From contig ONZQ02000004.1 in assembly GCA_900312665.1 (NCBI GenBank), positions 1,642,693 through 1,706,692 on the forward strand: a DNA stretch of 64,000 nucleotides, in the 5' to 3' direction. Position 1 is the first letter of the stretch; each line of letters begins with the position of its first letter. The translations under genes and the position numbers were made by a program. Origin of the DNA: Cephalotrichum gorgonifer (Eukaryota > Ascomycota > Sordariomycetes > Microascales > Microascaceae). Below are positions 1-11,867 of the stretch, piece by piece. The notes under the pieces are model-generated. The model was given only the letters and a program-made list of their open reading frames with translations. It searched no databases and was not told the origin of the DNA.

Positions 1-56
1 TGAAAGGAAGCACATGATCATTTGACAGCGCTGACGGCAACGAACAGTTCCATTGC

Positions 57-470
57 TTATTTTTTTTCGGCGGTGGCGCGTGCCTTGGGTTGACGTGCGA
101 CGCGTCCTCGTTTGGCTGGAAATTGTGTTGCGACAGCTGGGCTTTGGGCGCCTCTCCAGGAGTATGCGTCATGAGGGAGGCGGAGGAGGGGAAAATCTTT
201 CCCCAAGTCTTTCTTCAGCTCGGCTTGAGCCGACCTACAGAGCAACACACTGTCAGCGCCATGGTCCGCGACGGAGGTAGCCGCCCTTGCCTGCTTGTCT
301 TTGGCTTGAAGCTGCGTTGTAGCGCCCTCGCCCAGCTTTGCAACAGTTTCCATACCATTGTACTTTGAACTTCGCCCTCCAGACGAACCAGCCCGAGGGA
401 CTGAGGCTTCCCTGTTAGCGGAACCCTGCGTAGAGACCGGAGGTGATGAGGACAATGCCTGATCGATCAT
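57..470 (-). CDS. Doubtful hypothetical protein, 137 aa
   Basis: An open frame starts at an ATG in a good fungal context (CACAATGAT) and ends in a Lys/Arg-rich tail. The protein is rich in Ser, Ala, Arg and Gly, and I see no domain, signal peptide or membrane segment. It could be the first exon of a gene running off the left edge, a lineage-specific small protein, or a chance frame. No splice site clearly extends it. I keep it only because of the start context and the length relative to its surroundings. Confidence 0.28.
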   Translation of the reverse strand: MIDQALSSSPPVSTQGSANREASVPRAGSSGGRSSKYNGMETVAKLGEGATTQLQAKDKQARAATSVADHGADSVLLCRSAQAELKKDLGKDFPLLRLPHDAYSWRGAQSPAVATQFPAKRGRVARQPKARATAEKK

Positions 471-1614
471 TGTGAAGGACGTTCTTCATCCTCCCAATCG
501 TCTAGCTACACACTAAAAACTGAGCGGGGTCAAGGAGCGCACCTCTTACCTGAAGGTAAGAAAACAAGGCCATGTCCTCTATATGAAGTGGGCATCACCG
601 ACACCACATTATTCGAGTCTTCCTTCAACAGCAGCGAGATATCATTCCCTTGTCATTACCCATGACGCCCCGCCTGGTTCTGCCTTGGAAACTGACATAG
701 GGCCCGAGACGAGGAGGTAGGTATCCGGTCGTCAGTTCTTCCTCACCGACGGACGCCCGATACTGATGGGAGGATATTCATCGATCCATCACTGGCGTCC
801 CGTCACTGTCAAAATAGCGAGCAATCGTAGCGAAACTCGCTTCACAGGAAGGTGATCGCCACCCCGTTCCCAGGACCATGGCGGCGAATATCATGTCTAA
901 CGTTGTATCGTTCGCGGGGCACACGAGGTATCCTCACCTAAATCCTAATGCTGAAATGACGAGGTTCGTACCACGCACCAGTATTCAGACCGAGCGACCC
1001 AACAATCCTTCATCACCAGGCCGAGACACGAACTAGGCGACATGACCTTGTACGTTTCGGCGAGAAAATCGAGCTGCTAAGAGCGCCGCTGGCCTTGAGA
1101 TGCTAGCCAGCCTTCAAGTCTCTAAACCCCGACTGAATGTAATGAGTAATTGCCCTGGTTCTTACTTATCTACTTCTGGCTTCGGTCCTTATCATGACTT
1201 ATCTCATCGCCAAGTGAATTGAACGGTCGCGTCCCCCTCAGTGGGATGCCCAAGCCAAGGGCGTCTATTACACGTCTCCTATACGTCCAAATCCCGTGTC
1301 GACGCACCCTTGCAGCCAACCACATCAACAATCCGCCCCCCCCCCCGAGTTGGGACTCGCTCTTAGTTAGACATGTTATACCCGTGGAATGAAACAAAAG
1401 GATGCAGGAATGTGTGAGTCCGAGCCCTGCGGGCGGCTGGATGAAGTCCAGCCAAAGAGCCATATCGATTTTTAGGTCGGCGACCGACCCCTCTCTTGAC
1501 TTCCTCGGACAGTTTCCCTAAATCACACATTGTGAAGTCCCTAGTTCAGCTCGAATTGTATCGTGTCGCGACAACTAGAAGCGCACAGCTATCTACAAAG
1601 CCTCCTCGTCAAGA
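471..1614. other. Intergenic, no gene recognised
   Basis: No convincing coding frame in about 1.1 kb. It contains an 11-base C run at 1336-1346. The last 100 bases are presumably the promoter and leader of the membrane-protein gene that starts at 1615. Confidence 0.5.
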
Positions 1615-2470
1615 ATGGAGTCCTTCGAGCTGAGGAGCTCCCGCGACAAGCGTACACACGAACCTGTCCCCCCGCCCTACGTGTACCACCCCCCGGAGCA
1701 ATGGCAAGCAACGCCTCACCCACCATCATTCCTCGGCTTTTATCTGGTTCTTCCCGCCTTAGTCGCCGCATCGGCGGTGGCGCTCGGCCTCAAAGCATCT
1801 GTACCGAAGAAGAACGCGAGTGACCCTCGTTTCGGGAAATGGTCGGACGAGGACGATGTCATGATGGCGCAGTGGCCTAGCTCTCTATTCCCGAACCAGG
1901 ATGAGATCCAGATTGCTGTGGCGGCCTTGGCTCTTGCAACGGCTGTGTTCGCCAGTGCACTCCTCTTCTTTGTCGTGAAGGGCGGACCTCTACAGGTAAG
2001 GAGTGTCCCGGCCCTTGCCCCTTCCTCGTAGGAAGGGCTCCTCTGGCGATATCGCAGTGCGTATGGTTCTGACAAGGCCCCATGGGTTGTTATAGATATC
2101 GTACCTGAACCGCCTAGCCATCATCGTCCACACGGGATTGAGTGCGGCCGTTGCCCTGGCGGGGACAATCTACGTCTTCGTCTTGAACTCCAGCACAGCC
2201 ATTTTCGATATCGAGTATGCCGTGTCAGTGGCGCCAACGGGCTCCGGCACCTTCATCTATGACCAGGGCACTTTCAGCAAAGAGGGCTGGTCCTGTTCCG
2301 CCAGGGTGTTGAAATATTTCGACGCAGACCTAGGTCATGTCATGGCGAAAACGTGTAGTATCGAGATGGGTGCCCGGTGGCTGAGCCTGCTCCTATTCAT
2401 ACTCTCCATTGCCTTGTTTTCGTTACTGTATTTGGATGCGAGAAGGGGTAGGTTTTTCATGCGGTCTTGA
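1615..2470 (+). CDS. Four-TM membrane protein, two exons, family unknown
   Basis: Exons 1615-1995 and 2096-2470 encode 251 aa. The intron (donor GTAAGG, acceptor TATAG) is phase 0 and joins GGPLQ to ISYLN. A polar, Pro-rich N-terminus of about 38 residues (PPPYVYHPP) precedes four hydrophobic segments, near residues 40-62, 98-121, 133-157 and 220-243. Between TM3 and TM4 is an extracytoplasmic-type loop of about 60 residues with two Cys. The topology and soft N-terminus resemble small fungal plasma-membrane proteins (MARVEL-like), but I cannot name a family. A strong donor (GTAGGT at 2448) lies 20 bases before the stop, so the true C-terminus could be in a further exon; the last residues are uncertain. 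Confidence 0.6.
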
Positions 2471-5400
2471 ATGGAGAGGGGTCAGGTGGGCAGAGAGATG
2501 GAGATGTAGCTGGTCTTTTATCTCGACATGGGCGATGGGATATCCTCTATTTCCAAATAAGCAACTTACATACCGGCCAGGCCAAGCCATACGAGAAAGC
2601 AGGCGGAGCCTTCCTTATCTTCGAAGTAACTTCTCAGTCAGCTGGATACATCCCACCAGTTAAGGGAGGTCCTCCTCTATCCCGTTTCGTCGTCCTTATT
2701 CCCATGATGCAAAGCAGGATATGGGCTACGACATGTGGCAGCCATTCATGTACTATCCCAGGCGCAACTCGGTCAGCATGTGTTCGTGTCGTGGAAATAG
2801 TCGGACTTGTGCGAGCCGAGGCTATCTCATCACAGCCGTTCCCGATGAAATGGCCTGAGACTCCTTTAATACGATGTGCCCGCCCGTGGTATCGTCTCTG
2901 CAGCCATAGCAGTACCGCCGCCCCTGACGACGGACTCCCTGAGGCCTTGTGATACCGAGCTTCAGCCGTGACTACCCAACTCGTGAAAGTCGTAGAACAG
3001 CGCAATATGCCCATCTCTCTACTGCCAAGATGGCGGATAGGCTGGCATTATAGAAGAAGAAGGGTGGGGTGTTGCCGGCAGGGAGCTGGCATCCGCGAGG
3101 CACGGATCCGTCGCACATTCGTAATGATGGAACCTGGGTGTAGTTCTCTATGACTGCTCGCGGAGGGCCGTTTGGACGGGGGGACCTGTGGCATAAGCGG
3201 GCTTCGTCATACCTCCGAATACGCAGGATACCGATGACAGGCAGAGGGAAAAGGAGAGGTAAGAATTCACTGGGCACCGTAAATTCTGTTTGTGTATCAT
3301 TATGGCGAGCTGTCAAGCCAGTTTGATAATGGCGGGACCGCCACAGTAACACGACACTCGGAGTCAGCTGTGGTTAAGCTTGCTGTGGTCATCATGTACG
3401 GCATTGACCAGGCTGAGACTCGTATCAAACCTCACACGGACACATGGATGTGGCTAAGCGTCGCCACTACAAGACCTTATCTCCAAGGGATACTTACAGC
3501 TATGACATATATAGAGCAAGATTTATGGATGAGGACGAGGCTGCAGCAGATCATCGTTCCGGATGTGTTGCTATACTCGTATGCTATTCTTTGTATGGCT
3601 TGACTACCCCTCTCCCCTGGACGGAATTTGGCCATTCCAGGTCGCCTTGTGTAGAGATGAGCGGAGAAACTAACCGGGGAATGGCTCGACTACGAAGAAA
3701 CGACACCCGGCATAGAAGATGTGTTAATGATCGAAACGCATCAAACACGGATCCGAGTAAGCGGGCAAGCTAGACGACACAGATCCCTTGGGGCTTTCAT
3801 GCACTCAACCCGGTAAAGGCGATCGGGAATAATAGAGAACATTCTACTCGCAAGATACTGACCGAGTGTCTCGAAACCCAGGTTGGTCAACCGCGATGTG
3901 ACGTGACACGGGAGGGAATGGGGTGCAAGATCTTGAAATCCCGAATCACCTCTGCCGTTTCTCCGACTACCAGGTTCAAGGACACGGCAGCAATGTGGAT
4001 CTAGAGTACACAGAGGAAGAAGACAGGCGGAGGATGTTACCGAGATTCGCATATCCTTGGGAACCGGAAACTGGCCCTTCCAACCCTAAACGGATTCCAT
4101 CGATCATGAGGCCGTTATTTTGTACTCGTGTTCTGACCACATCGCATTACCCCCTCGTTTCCAATTCCCCATTGAGATCTTGGCTTAAGCCTGAGCTATG
4201 CGTCGCACAGATACTTGCGCCTCGAGTTCAGCCGGGATTCGACGCAATAGTTCGAAGAGTTCGGAGGAAATGCAGGGGGTTTGAGAAGAGACGATGGAAG
4301 GATCCTGCAGATGCTAGAATGAGTACAGCCTGTCGTCGGCGGCCCCGAACTTCCAGGCTTGCAACTTCATGCATGTCCGTCTCAGATCGAAAGCGTTCTC
4401 CATAAAGAATGCTTCTGGAAGCCATCAGATTACCCTGACGTGCGAATTGACGTCCCTGCGTGACAAGGATGCGAGTCAGGGAAGGAGAAAAGCAGGGGCG
4501 GGGGAGGGGTACGGTACGGGTGACAGGGCCAGGGTCCGGATGGGATGAGCAGGATGAGCCCCAGGACAGGGGTGTCTGAGACACCTTGGAATACTCCGTA
4601 ATGATCCAACGAAGGAAGAGATAATATTCCGCCCTCGTACCTTTCCCCACCATCCCGACGGGTCGTTACTCCTACTCGTAGAACGGGAAATATCGTGGGG
4701 AATTGGCAGGTGCAATGGTGCACGGATGGGAGGGGCAGCACGGGCTCCTACTAGACACTGAGGTATAGCTCACGTTGCGGAACCAGGCCAACATAGCTTC
4801 TAGCAGGGTCTGTATTACCTAGGTGGGCATTGCATATCGGGGTCGTTTTACTAATACTTTTGGACATAGAATGACTCGAGTCTTCCTGCTTGGTTTTATC
4901 CTTTCTCAGTGGTGGTCCGGTACAGGCGATGGCTCACGTGCGATGTCTAATACCTCGCGACTATTTCATCTATCTTTGGTGTGTAGTATCAACATCACGA
5001 TATTAGTATCACGATACTTCAACGTCTCATTACCCCGCCCCGTTCCTGTCGCTCCTTCCTATCTCGCGCGTCAAGGCACCTGCCTTCGGCAATCCTTCTC
5101 AACCAACAGATCGGGGCAGCTCACTCAGGGCTGATTGTTGCTACCTATGAACTGACACGTACGGGGTAGCTGTCAAAACAGCAAAGTGGAGCGAGGTGAG
5201 TAATGGCACCCCCATCTCCAGTTTCGGCCGATTCCAGGGGTCTGACATCAATTGTAAGACTGCCCTTCTCCAAGTTCGATCATCGATTGCCAGACTAGGG
5301 GTAGAACAATATGATAGGCCACCCCGTACTTCCTTCTGTTAATAAATTCTTGAATATCGCCGACCCTTTGGATATAAACGGCCGCCCACTGTAGCGAGGA

Positions 5401-7255
5401 CGGCCCTCATAAAAGGCATTCAGTTCAAGTGTCATCCGGTCTGGCCTTGCGAGACTTCAATAAATCAAAGGGATGGAGAATATTAGGTTCTCCCAGTGAT
5501 TTCCATCAGTTACGGGATAATCGTGACAACAGCCTATTTTAAGAGTAAACGGGGCAGAACCCTCGTCTGTGAGCCTTTTGCTAGCAAAAGGTCCACAGAT
5601 AGAATATGGACATGTGGACCTGGGCAGGATCATCGGAGGAGGAACGTGTGTAACAAGTCCAGGAGCAGGAAGCCGTATTTGTACGAGTACATATTTCCTA
5701 CAGAAATTAGACACTCACCTACAAGGAGGCCGGTGTCCATTTAGGAAGGAGTAGAACACCTACATAACCAATAAATGCCTGTGTCCCCAATAAAGATTGT
5801 GCGTACTCTCATGCTCTCCTCGCTCGTTATATCTGCACCCAAGGGGTCGGCCGGTCGGGAGCACCTGATGTGACAACAGGTTGGATGCGGGCCCTCGCCT
5901 TCCGTGGGGATCAGTGCTTCTAATGTGTGTACAACCATAACAGCCCGCGATCTCATATTTTAGACAGGAGGAGGTGGCGGGGCGGGACGCAGGAAGTTAC
6001 AGAGAGAGGTGTAGACGGCAAGCGCGACGTTGCCTTCATCTTCATACCCCACATGCAGGAAACCGTGGGCGTGGGCGTAGGTGCCCGAAATAGTAATTTG
6101 GCTTCACGGTCTGGACGGCATGGGCGTAGGTACGACCATATGCAGGTGAGAAGAAGAAGAAATTGGTAAATTATTTCAAATTCCAGGACGGCGGTGTGTG
6201 CGGGATCGTTCCGGGAGGAACGTGGTGCCGAGGACGGAAGGGGAGATCCCATGAGCTTGGGCGGGCTGGACCTATTTCGGCATGGACGGTGTTGGTGACA
6301 CCTCGGCGTACATTTCATATTTCCCGAAGCCTGGGCAGCTGATTCGCCTCCTGGTGACCCAGTGTAGCTCTTATTAGTGCTTGGTCGGATAGGGAGCGTA
6401 TTATTAGAAATCCGGACGGCAGGAGCTAGGCCGGGGGTGATCCGGATTGGAAATGTGGAGCTTTGAACAAGCTCCATGGTCCCATCCCTCCCCCCACAGT
6501 CGATACTTTCGGCTTCGGGTTTCATAATCATCGAAATTAGGGCCCGAACAGTCTGGTGACCGGGGGAGACTCGTATCCTTAGCTCAAGGTATTCCGTAAG
6601 TGTATATGAATGAGAGTCTTGCTATTAGGTCTCAAAGCTGTAACAAGGAAGATACAAGTTCATCAGGTTGCTGAACCATATCCTTGCTTACCTGTATCCA
6701 TTTTTCAGACCTAATAGTAAGAGCGTTGCAATTGATATAGGCTAGCGTAGGGCGGGCGGGCCCAACAGGCTCCATCCAACGATCTTGGGGGCTGCATGTG
6801 GCGCCTGCGGGAGTGGCGGCAGCCCTGTACCGAGTGCCAATAGCCCGGGCACATTCGTTTCTTAGGAAAGCCTGTTCGGACGCCACATACAACCTGGAAA
6901 CCCTGATTTCCCCATTTCTAAGTGTATGTACCAACAACCAAGGGTCTGTGGGTGGGGGAGGCGGCGAACCGGGAACGTGTGACAGGTACTGTGCAGTTTC
7001 TTCTTTGGGAGAGTGTGCGACAGACTCCTGCCAGCGACAGGTCAGAAACGGGGTTGTACCACCCACCCACCCCTCGGGCCTGCTACCAGACCGGTACTCC
7101 TGTGGCACAGTGTTACTCGTAAATCTGTCTGAAGGCTGCAATGGTGTCACACTACGGGAAGGCTCGTTTGTTGGGTTAGAAGAGAAGCCGACCCCCCCTC
7201 GGGCCTCGACTACACGGTCGCACCTGTGTAGGTGGGTGTGTGTGTTGCGGTGGCC

Positions 7256-7275
7256 NNNNNNNNNNNNNNNNNNNN
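7256..7275. other. Assembly gap (20 N)
   Basis: Twenty consecutive N bases. A round number such as this usually marks a gap of unknown size, so sequence may be missing in the middle of the gene-poor region. Confidence 0.99.
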
Positions 7276-9561
7276 AGTGACCAGCATCCATTCAAGTGCG
7301 CAGTCGCGGCTATAGTTTCCATGTTATACCTCTCGCACGTGCCGCGATATTAGCACCACTTTTGGGATGACAAGTCCCCCCTCCCCCCCCCCGGTAGCGT
7401 GTTGGGTTGGTGTCGTACGGAGTAGGTATCAAGTTTCACCCCTGGCCCTCGAACTTCAGTCCGTTCGTAACCTGTCTTGTTCAAGCACCTTCGGATGAAC
7501 CATTGCTCGGACTCTGCATCCTGGGCTCAGCACCCACGTGCATGGAGTATGACGCAGCAAGGATGTGTGCCCGCGGTCTACAGATTGTACAAGCGGCCCG
7601 CCATTTGTTAGAAATCTCACCGGTAATGGCCAAGTGGCGAATGTATCTAGTTACCAAGTTCGACGCTCGACGCCACAATGTACTCACTTACATAGCTTAG
7701 GGTGTCGAGGTGGGGGGCGGGAAGTACGTCCATTAAGAGTGGCATGTCTCAGTGTTGTCAAGCAAGTATTTAGTACGTCGTACGACAACATACCGTCCCG
7801 TTGTCATGGGACAAAGCTTCTCCAACGAAAAGAGGCGGAGCCGGCAAGAAAGTATCTTTAGACAGAGAGAGGCGGACGACCAGCCAGCCCAACTCCCCCC
7901 ATGTTACGAGTATGCCTTCCCTCCCGTGATGTTGTCAGCACATGCGCACACATCGGGGCTTCCCACAACACTCTCTCGAGCTTGATCATCATCATCGATG
8001 GCACGGCCCGAGTGTACGCTACATCAATGGTTGATATATCCCAACACGCCACTCTTAAGCAAGAGGGCGCGATGCAGCCGTCTCGGCTGCGGCGCCATTG
8101 ATTGATCATCCTACTCGTACCTACCCTTGAGATTCACCTCGCCCAATATAGATACTCATAGCCGCCCATCCAATCGTCTGTTTACTAGCACCGGGGCAAC
8201 AAGAAAGTCGGGAAGCAGCAGTCTCTGATCGCTTGAGACTCAGAGGTGGGGTGCGTTCGTGGGGCATGGAACCTATCCCTCCAAGACTACATGTAATACT
8301 TGCTACCCCCGGACCCAGGAGGAAGGCGTCAACAGCTGCTGATGACCCAAGTCCATCCAGACCAAGCGTTATAAGACGCATGTCATTTTCTCTCTACAGG
8401 ACACCACAGATCTCTCGAGAGATCTTTTTTTTATTAACTTAAAGAAGTGTGGGTTGTGCATCTAATAATATATGAACCGGTAAATGCCATGTGGTCTTCT
8501 GCAGTGTTAGTGACTTTGGTATTAAGTTCGAGCCACCTACCTGTTGGGGAGGGGGGCTCGGAGCGGGCGCCGGGGGGTTTCTTTAAAGAAAAAAAAAAGG
8601 GAAAGCTTCAAGGTCGAGACACTATTCAGCGGCCAGGCTCCAAGAGGTACTTTTATTTTCCGGCGCCAAAGTAATACAGTGTCAGCATTAACGGTGCACC
8701 AGAGAAGGGGTTCTGCCATACTCCTCTGATGGTGGTTTTGGTACTTGTAGGTACTCGTATCTAGTCTGGGGGGTGGGGCGTGGGGTGTGTCAAAGGGTCC
8801 AACTGAAGTGTGAGAGGGGTGGGTTCCGTACCAACAACCGCATCCTCATGCCGCAAATCTACAAAGGCTGATGATAACAGGGCAGTAATCAAGTGCCACG
8901 GAAGGCTCTGGGGCGGGAACCCTAAAAAGGAAGTCAGCAAGGAGACTCCAGGAAGGACAAATCTTGGGAGCATGGCCGGTTACGCAAGCCAGGTGCGAGG
9001 AGGGAGGCAATGGGTAGTAGTGCTGTACAGGTAATTAGCTGGGCCAGCCGTTTTTGCTCCATTGGGTCCATTTTACTGCATATGTAATAACTCGAATACG
9101 AGTGATGTTTACAAGAAAAACTATAGGGGCGGTACCGTTGTTCTCCTCGTCCATTGAGAGAGGGGCGAGCTGGACGTTGGATGGATGTTGGACTGTGGCA
9201 TCGGCCAGGTCACTCACTCCCACTTGGATGTCACTCCCACCCCCAGCAGCCGTTCCTAGATGAAACCCACCCTCGGGAGGAGTAGATGGCGGGGCGCCCC
9301 TCTTCGTATACCTACTCCCCCTCCTCCCCATTCCCCAGCGCTAACATAACAACACATCATCGATGATCTGGACTTCGACAAGAGCCCTCGCCCTCGCCGT
9401 TCGCCCTCTACCGACGCGCAACTGACGCTCCAATTTCATGCACATCGCCCGAGCACACGGTTACAAGGTACGGTGGTACTCCGGAAGACCCGTTCCCACA
9501 ATATCTGGATCTCTCTTATATTCCTCCCCGCTTCCAACTCCGGTCAGATAATAGATTTATT

Positions 9562-9569
9562 TATAAATA
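9562..9569 (+). promoter_or_regulatory. Possible TATA box for velB
   Basis: TATAAATA within an AT-rich patch about 525 bases upstream of the velB ATG. This distance fits a gene with a long leader, but no transcription start can be seen, so the assignment is tentative. Confidence 0.3.
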
Positions 9570-10093
9570 CGGTACCGCCCGCCGCTTCACCTGATATAAT
9601 CTTGTGGCGCGCTCACCTCACCTCGAACAATCCTCGATCTGCTGCAATCCTAACTTCGCTCGTCCTGTCCTGTCAACAAAGCTCTGCGAGTAAGCAGGGG
9701 AACCTCAACCCGTTTAGTTCTTTTCTTTTCTTAGCATCTTGACCCAAGCAAATCTATAGGCGAGATCCCCAACTGTGAAAGATAGCCCCATAGAAATCGT
9801 CCGTCCCGCACCACAGGACCGGCCAAATTACCCGCCCCGACCGCGCCAGCAGCCACCACGCGAGACACGGTACCAATTTAAACCTGAGAAACAAGACACA
9901 GGGAAGCGACAGTACTCCGTACATTCATCCCAAGAAACGCGCATACTCGTAACAAAGAGTCTAGAGAATCTTCGACCGCCGGCCAATCCCAGAGCAGAAG
10001 TCCCAGTCCGTAATTGCGACGACCAAAGCTCCCCACAACGCGAGAAGGGCCGACCCACCCCCCCCTCCCCACCTCTCCCTAGCCGTCGTCGCC

Positions 10094-11867
10094 ATGGACC
10101 CCTCGCGTTATCCTCCCACGATGCCTCCACAGTTAGGCGACGCGAACGCCGCCGCCTACTCCCAGGTGATGCAGCATCCACAGATGGCTCAGCAGCAGCC
10201 CCATCATCTGTCCATGCAGATACCTCCGGGCCCCCAGCAGGTATCGCAACAACCTCTCCCTCACCAGGTCAACCATGGCCACACCTCGCAACAGCCGTAC
10301 TCTACGCCCATATCCCAGTACCCGAGCGCCGAGAGCATGCAAAGCAATGGGAACCCGGTATCCGCGCCATCCTCGACGTCGATAGTCCCATCCCCGCGTC
10401 TACCGTCGAACCAACCACCAGTTCAGCTGCAATCCATCTCGAAAATTGATGAGGCCTCGGGGCGGAGATACACGTGAGTCGAAGGAACCTTCGGCCCCCC
10501 GTTTGTTTCGCGCCTATCCCCGAAAGGCCTCTTGGGGCAACGGAAATTATCTACGAGCGGCCAGCTAACGGGCGAATCTATGCATATAGGCTCATAGTCG
10601 AACAACAGCCGAAGCGAGCTCGCATGTGCGGATTTGGCGACAAGGATCGCAGGCCTATAACCCCCCCACCCTGCGTCAAGCTCGTCGTGACGGACCTGAA
10701 CGGGAAAGAAGTCGACGTGAAGTATGCTACTTCCCTTTCCCCCCCAACTTCCCACGCCCGAATGAAGCCGCCAAAGCTGACAGTGCGCTTCCACAAAGCT
10801 CGATTGACCACGGAATGTTCGTCCTAAACGTCGATTTGTGGAACGAGGATGGCACCCGAGAGGTAAACCTCGTGCGCCACTCGAGCGGCACGCCTTCGAT
10901 ATCATCCACGACACCAGCGTCGTATGGGAGTCTCACCTCGAGCACCCCGGCTTTTGCAAACATCCTGCCGTCGCATCGCGATCCACCATACCCAGGCTCG
11001 GACATGGGCGCGTACGGTCAGCCTGTTATGCCGCAGTATGGAATGCCGTCCGGCTACGGCCAAGCGGCACAACCCTATGGTCAGGCGCCGCAGTCTGGGT
11101 TTCCTCAATGTCGGTTTCTCCCCACCCCAAGACCCATTCGTTACGATCTCCCGAGCGACAGTGAGGTCTACATACGGAAGAGCAATGGCAGTAACTATAC
11201 TAACACGGCAATATCAGCCCCGTACATGCCCCCGAACCCCTACTCGCCCGCCACGCAATATTATCCGTCCCAGGGTGACTTCAGGTCCAGCATCGGGTCC
11301 GTTGGCCAGCTACCTTCCAACGCAGGGATGAGCCACTACGGGGCGACATCCCCCGGATATGGCGATATGACCCGTGCGAGCAACAGCCAGCCCCAGGGCA
11401 TGTTCACCCGGAACCTTATCGGCAGCCTGGCTGCGAGCGCCTTCCGGCTCACGGACAACAATGACAAGATTGGCATCTGGTTCGTGCTGCAGGATCTCAG
11501 TGTGAGGACAGAAGGTCATTTTAGGTATGTCTGTCTCTCTTGAGTAGAGGTGGAAATATCCCCCAGTAAATGTGTTTTGGTCGGCTCGTAATCTCACACA
11601 TGCTCCCGCAGGCTGAGGTTCTCATTCGTCAACGTCGGGCCGCCTCCCATCACAAATGGAAGTGCCAACCCTTCAATGGTTAACACGGGCAAGTCGCCCG
11701 TCCTGGCATCATGCTTCAGCGATGTGTTCACCGTCTTCTCGGCCAAGAAGTTTCCCGGTGTCTGTGAGAGCACCCCGCTGTCGAAACAGTTCGCACACCA
11801 GGGGATCAAGATCCCGATCAGGAAAGAGGCCAACGTCCGAGGTGGTGACGATGACGACGACTACTAG
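10094..11867 (+). CDS. velB: Velvet-domain regulator VelB, five exons
   Basis: Exons 10094-10473, 10590-10721, 10784-11160, 11218-11524 and 11612-11867 give 483 aa. VelB is a fungal transcription factor that pairs with VeA or VosA in the nucleus and links light, sexual/asexual development and secondary metabolism. A Gln/Pro/Met-rich N-terminus of about 115 residues leads into the first velvet half, GRRYTLIVEQQPKRARMCGF, then KDRRPITPPPC and HGMFVLNVDLW. The velvet fold is then split by a long Gly/Pro/Tyr/Gln-rich insert (about residues 200-330), as usual in VelB. It resumes at MFTRNLIGSLAASAFRL, with DDNDKIG-type and FVLQDLSVRTEGHFRLRFSF motifs, and ends FSAKKFPGV and an acidic GGDDDDDY tail. 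All introns have CTAAC-like branch sites. Intron 3 (57 bp) is a multiple of three and open, so its retention would insert 19 residues. Confidence 0.93.

Larger units (their letters stand above)
2471..10093. other. Gene-poor 7.6-kb region with assembly gap
   Basis: I find no gene here that I can support. Frames of 100-220 codons occur on both strands, but they overlap each other, have no recognisable motifs and no consistent splice structure. The region has the assembly gap at 7256-7275, C-rich runs (for example 7383-7392), and seven exact copies of TACTCGTA or its complement. No terminal repeats, transposase or reverse-transcriptase motifs are visible. The last 500 bases should be the velB promoter and leader. 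Confidence 0.55.

Noticed and set aside
2718..2850. Readable stretch beginning GATATGGGCTAC, as a third exon of the membrane-protein gene
   Set aside because: It would need a phase-0 donor, but the available donor (2448) is phase 1. Frames that fit the donor do not give this peptide.
5953..6531. 192-codon minus-strand frame
   Set aside because: No domain or signal, low-complexity Ser/Pro/Arg content, and no supporting splice sites or neighbours.
6632..7291. 219-codon minus-strand frame spanning the assembly gap
   Set aside because: The frame reads through the N run, so its continuity is artificial; its remaining sequence has no domain and overlaps an equally long frame on the other strand.
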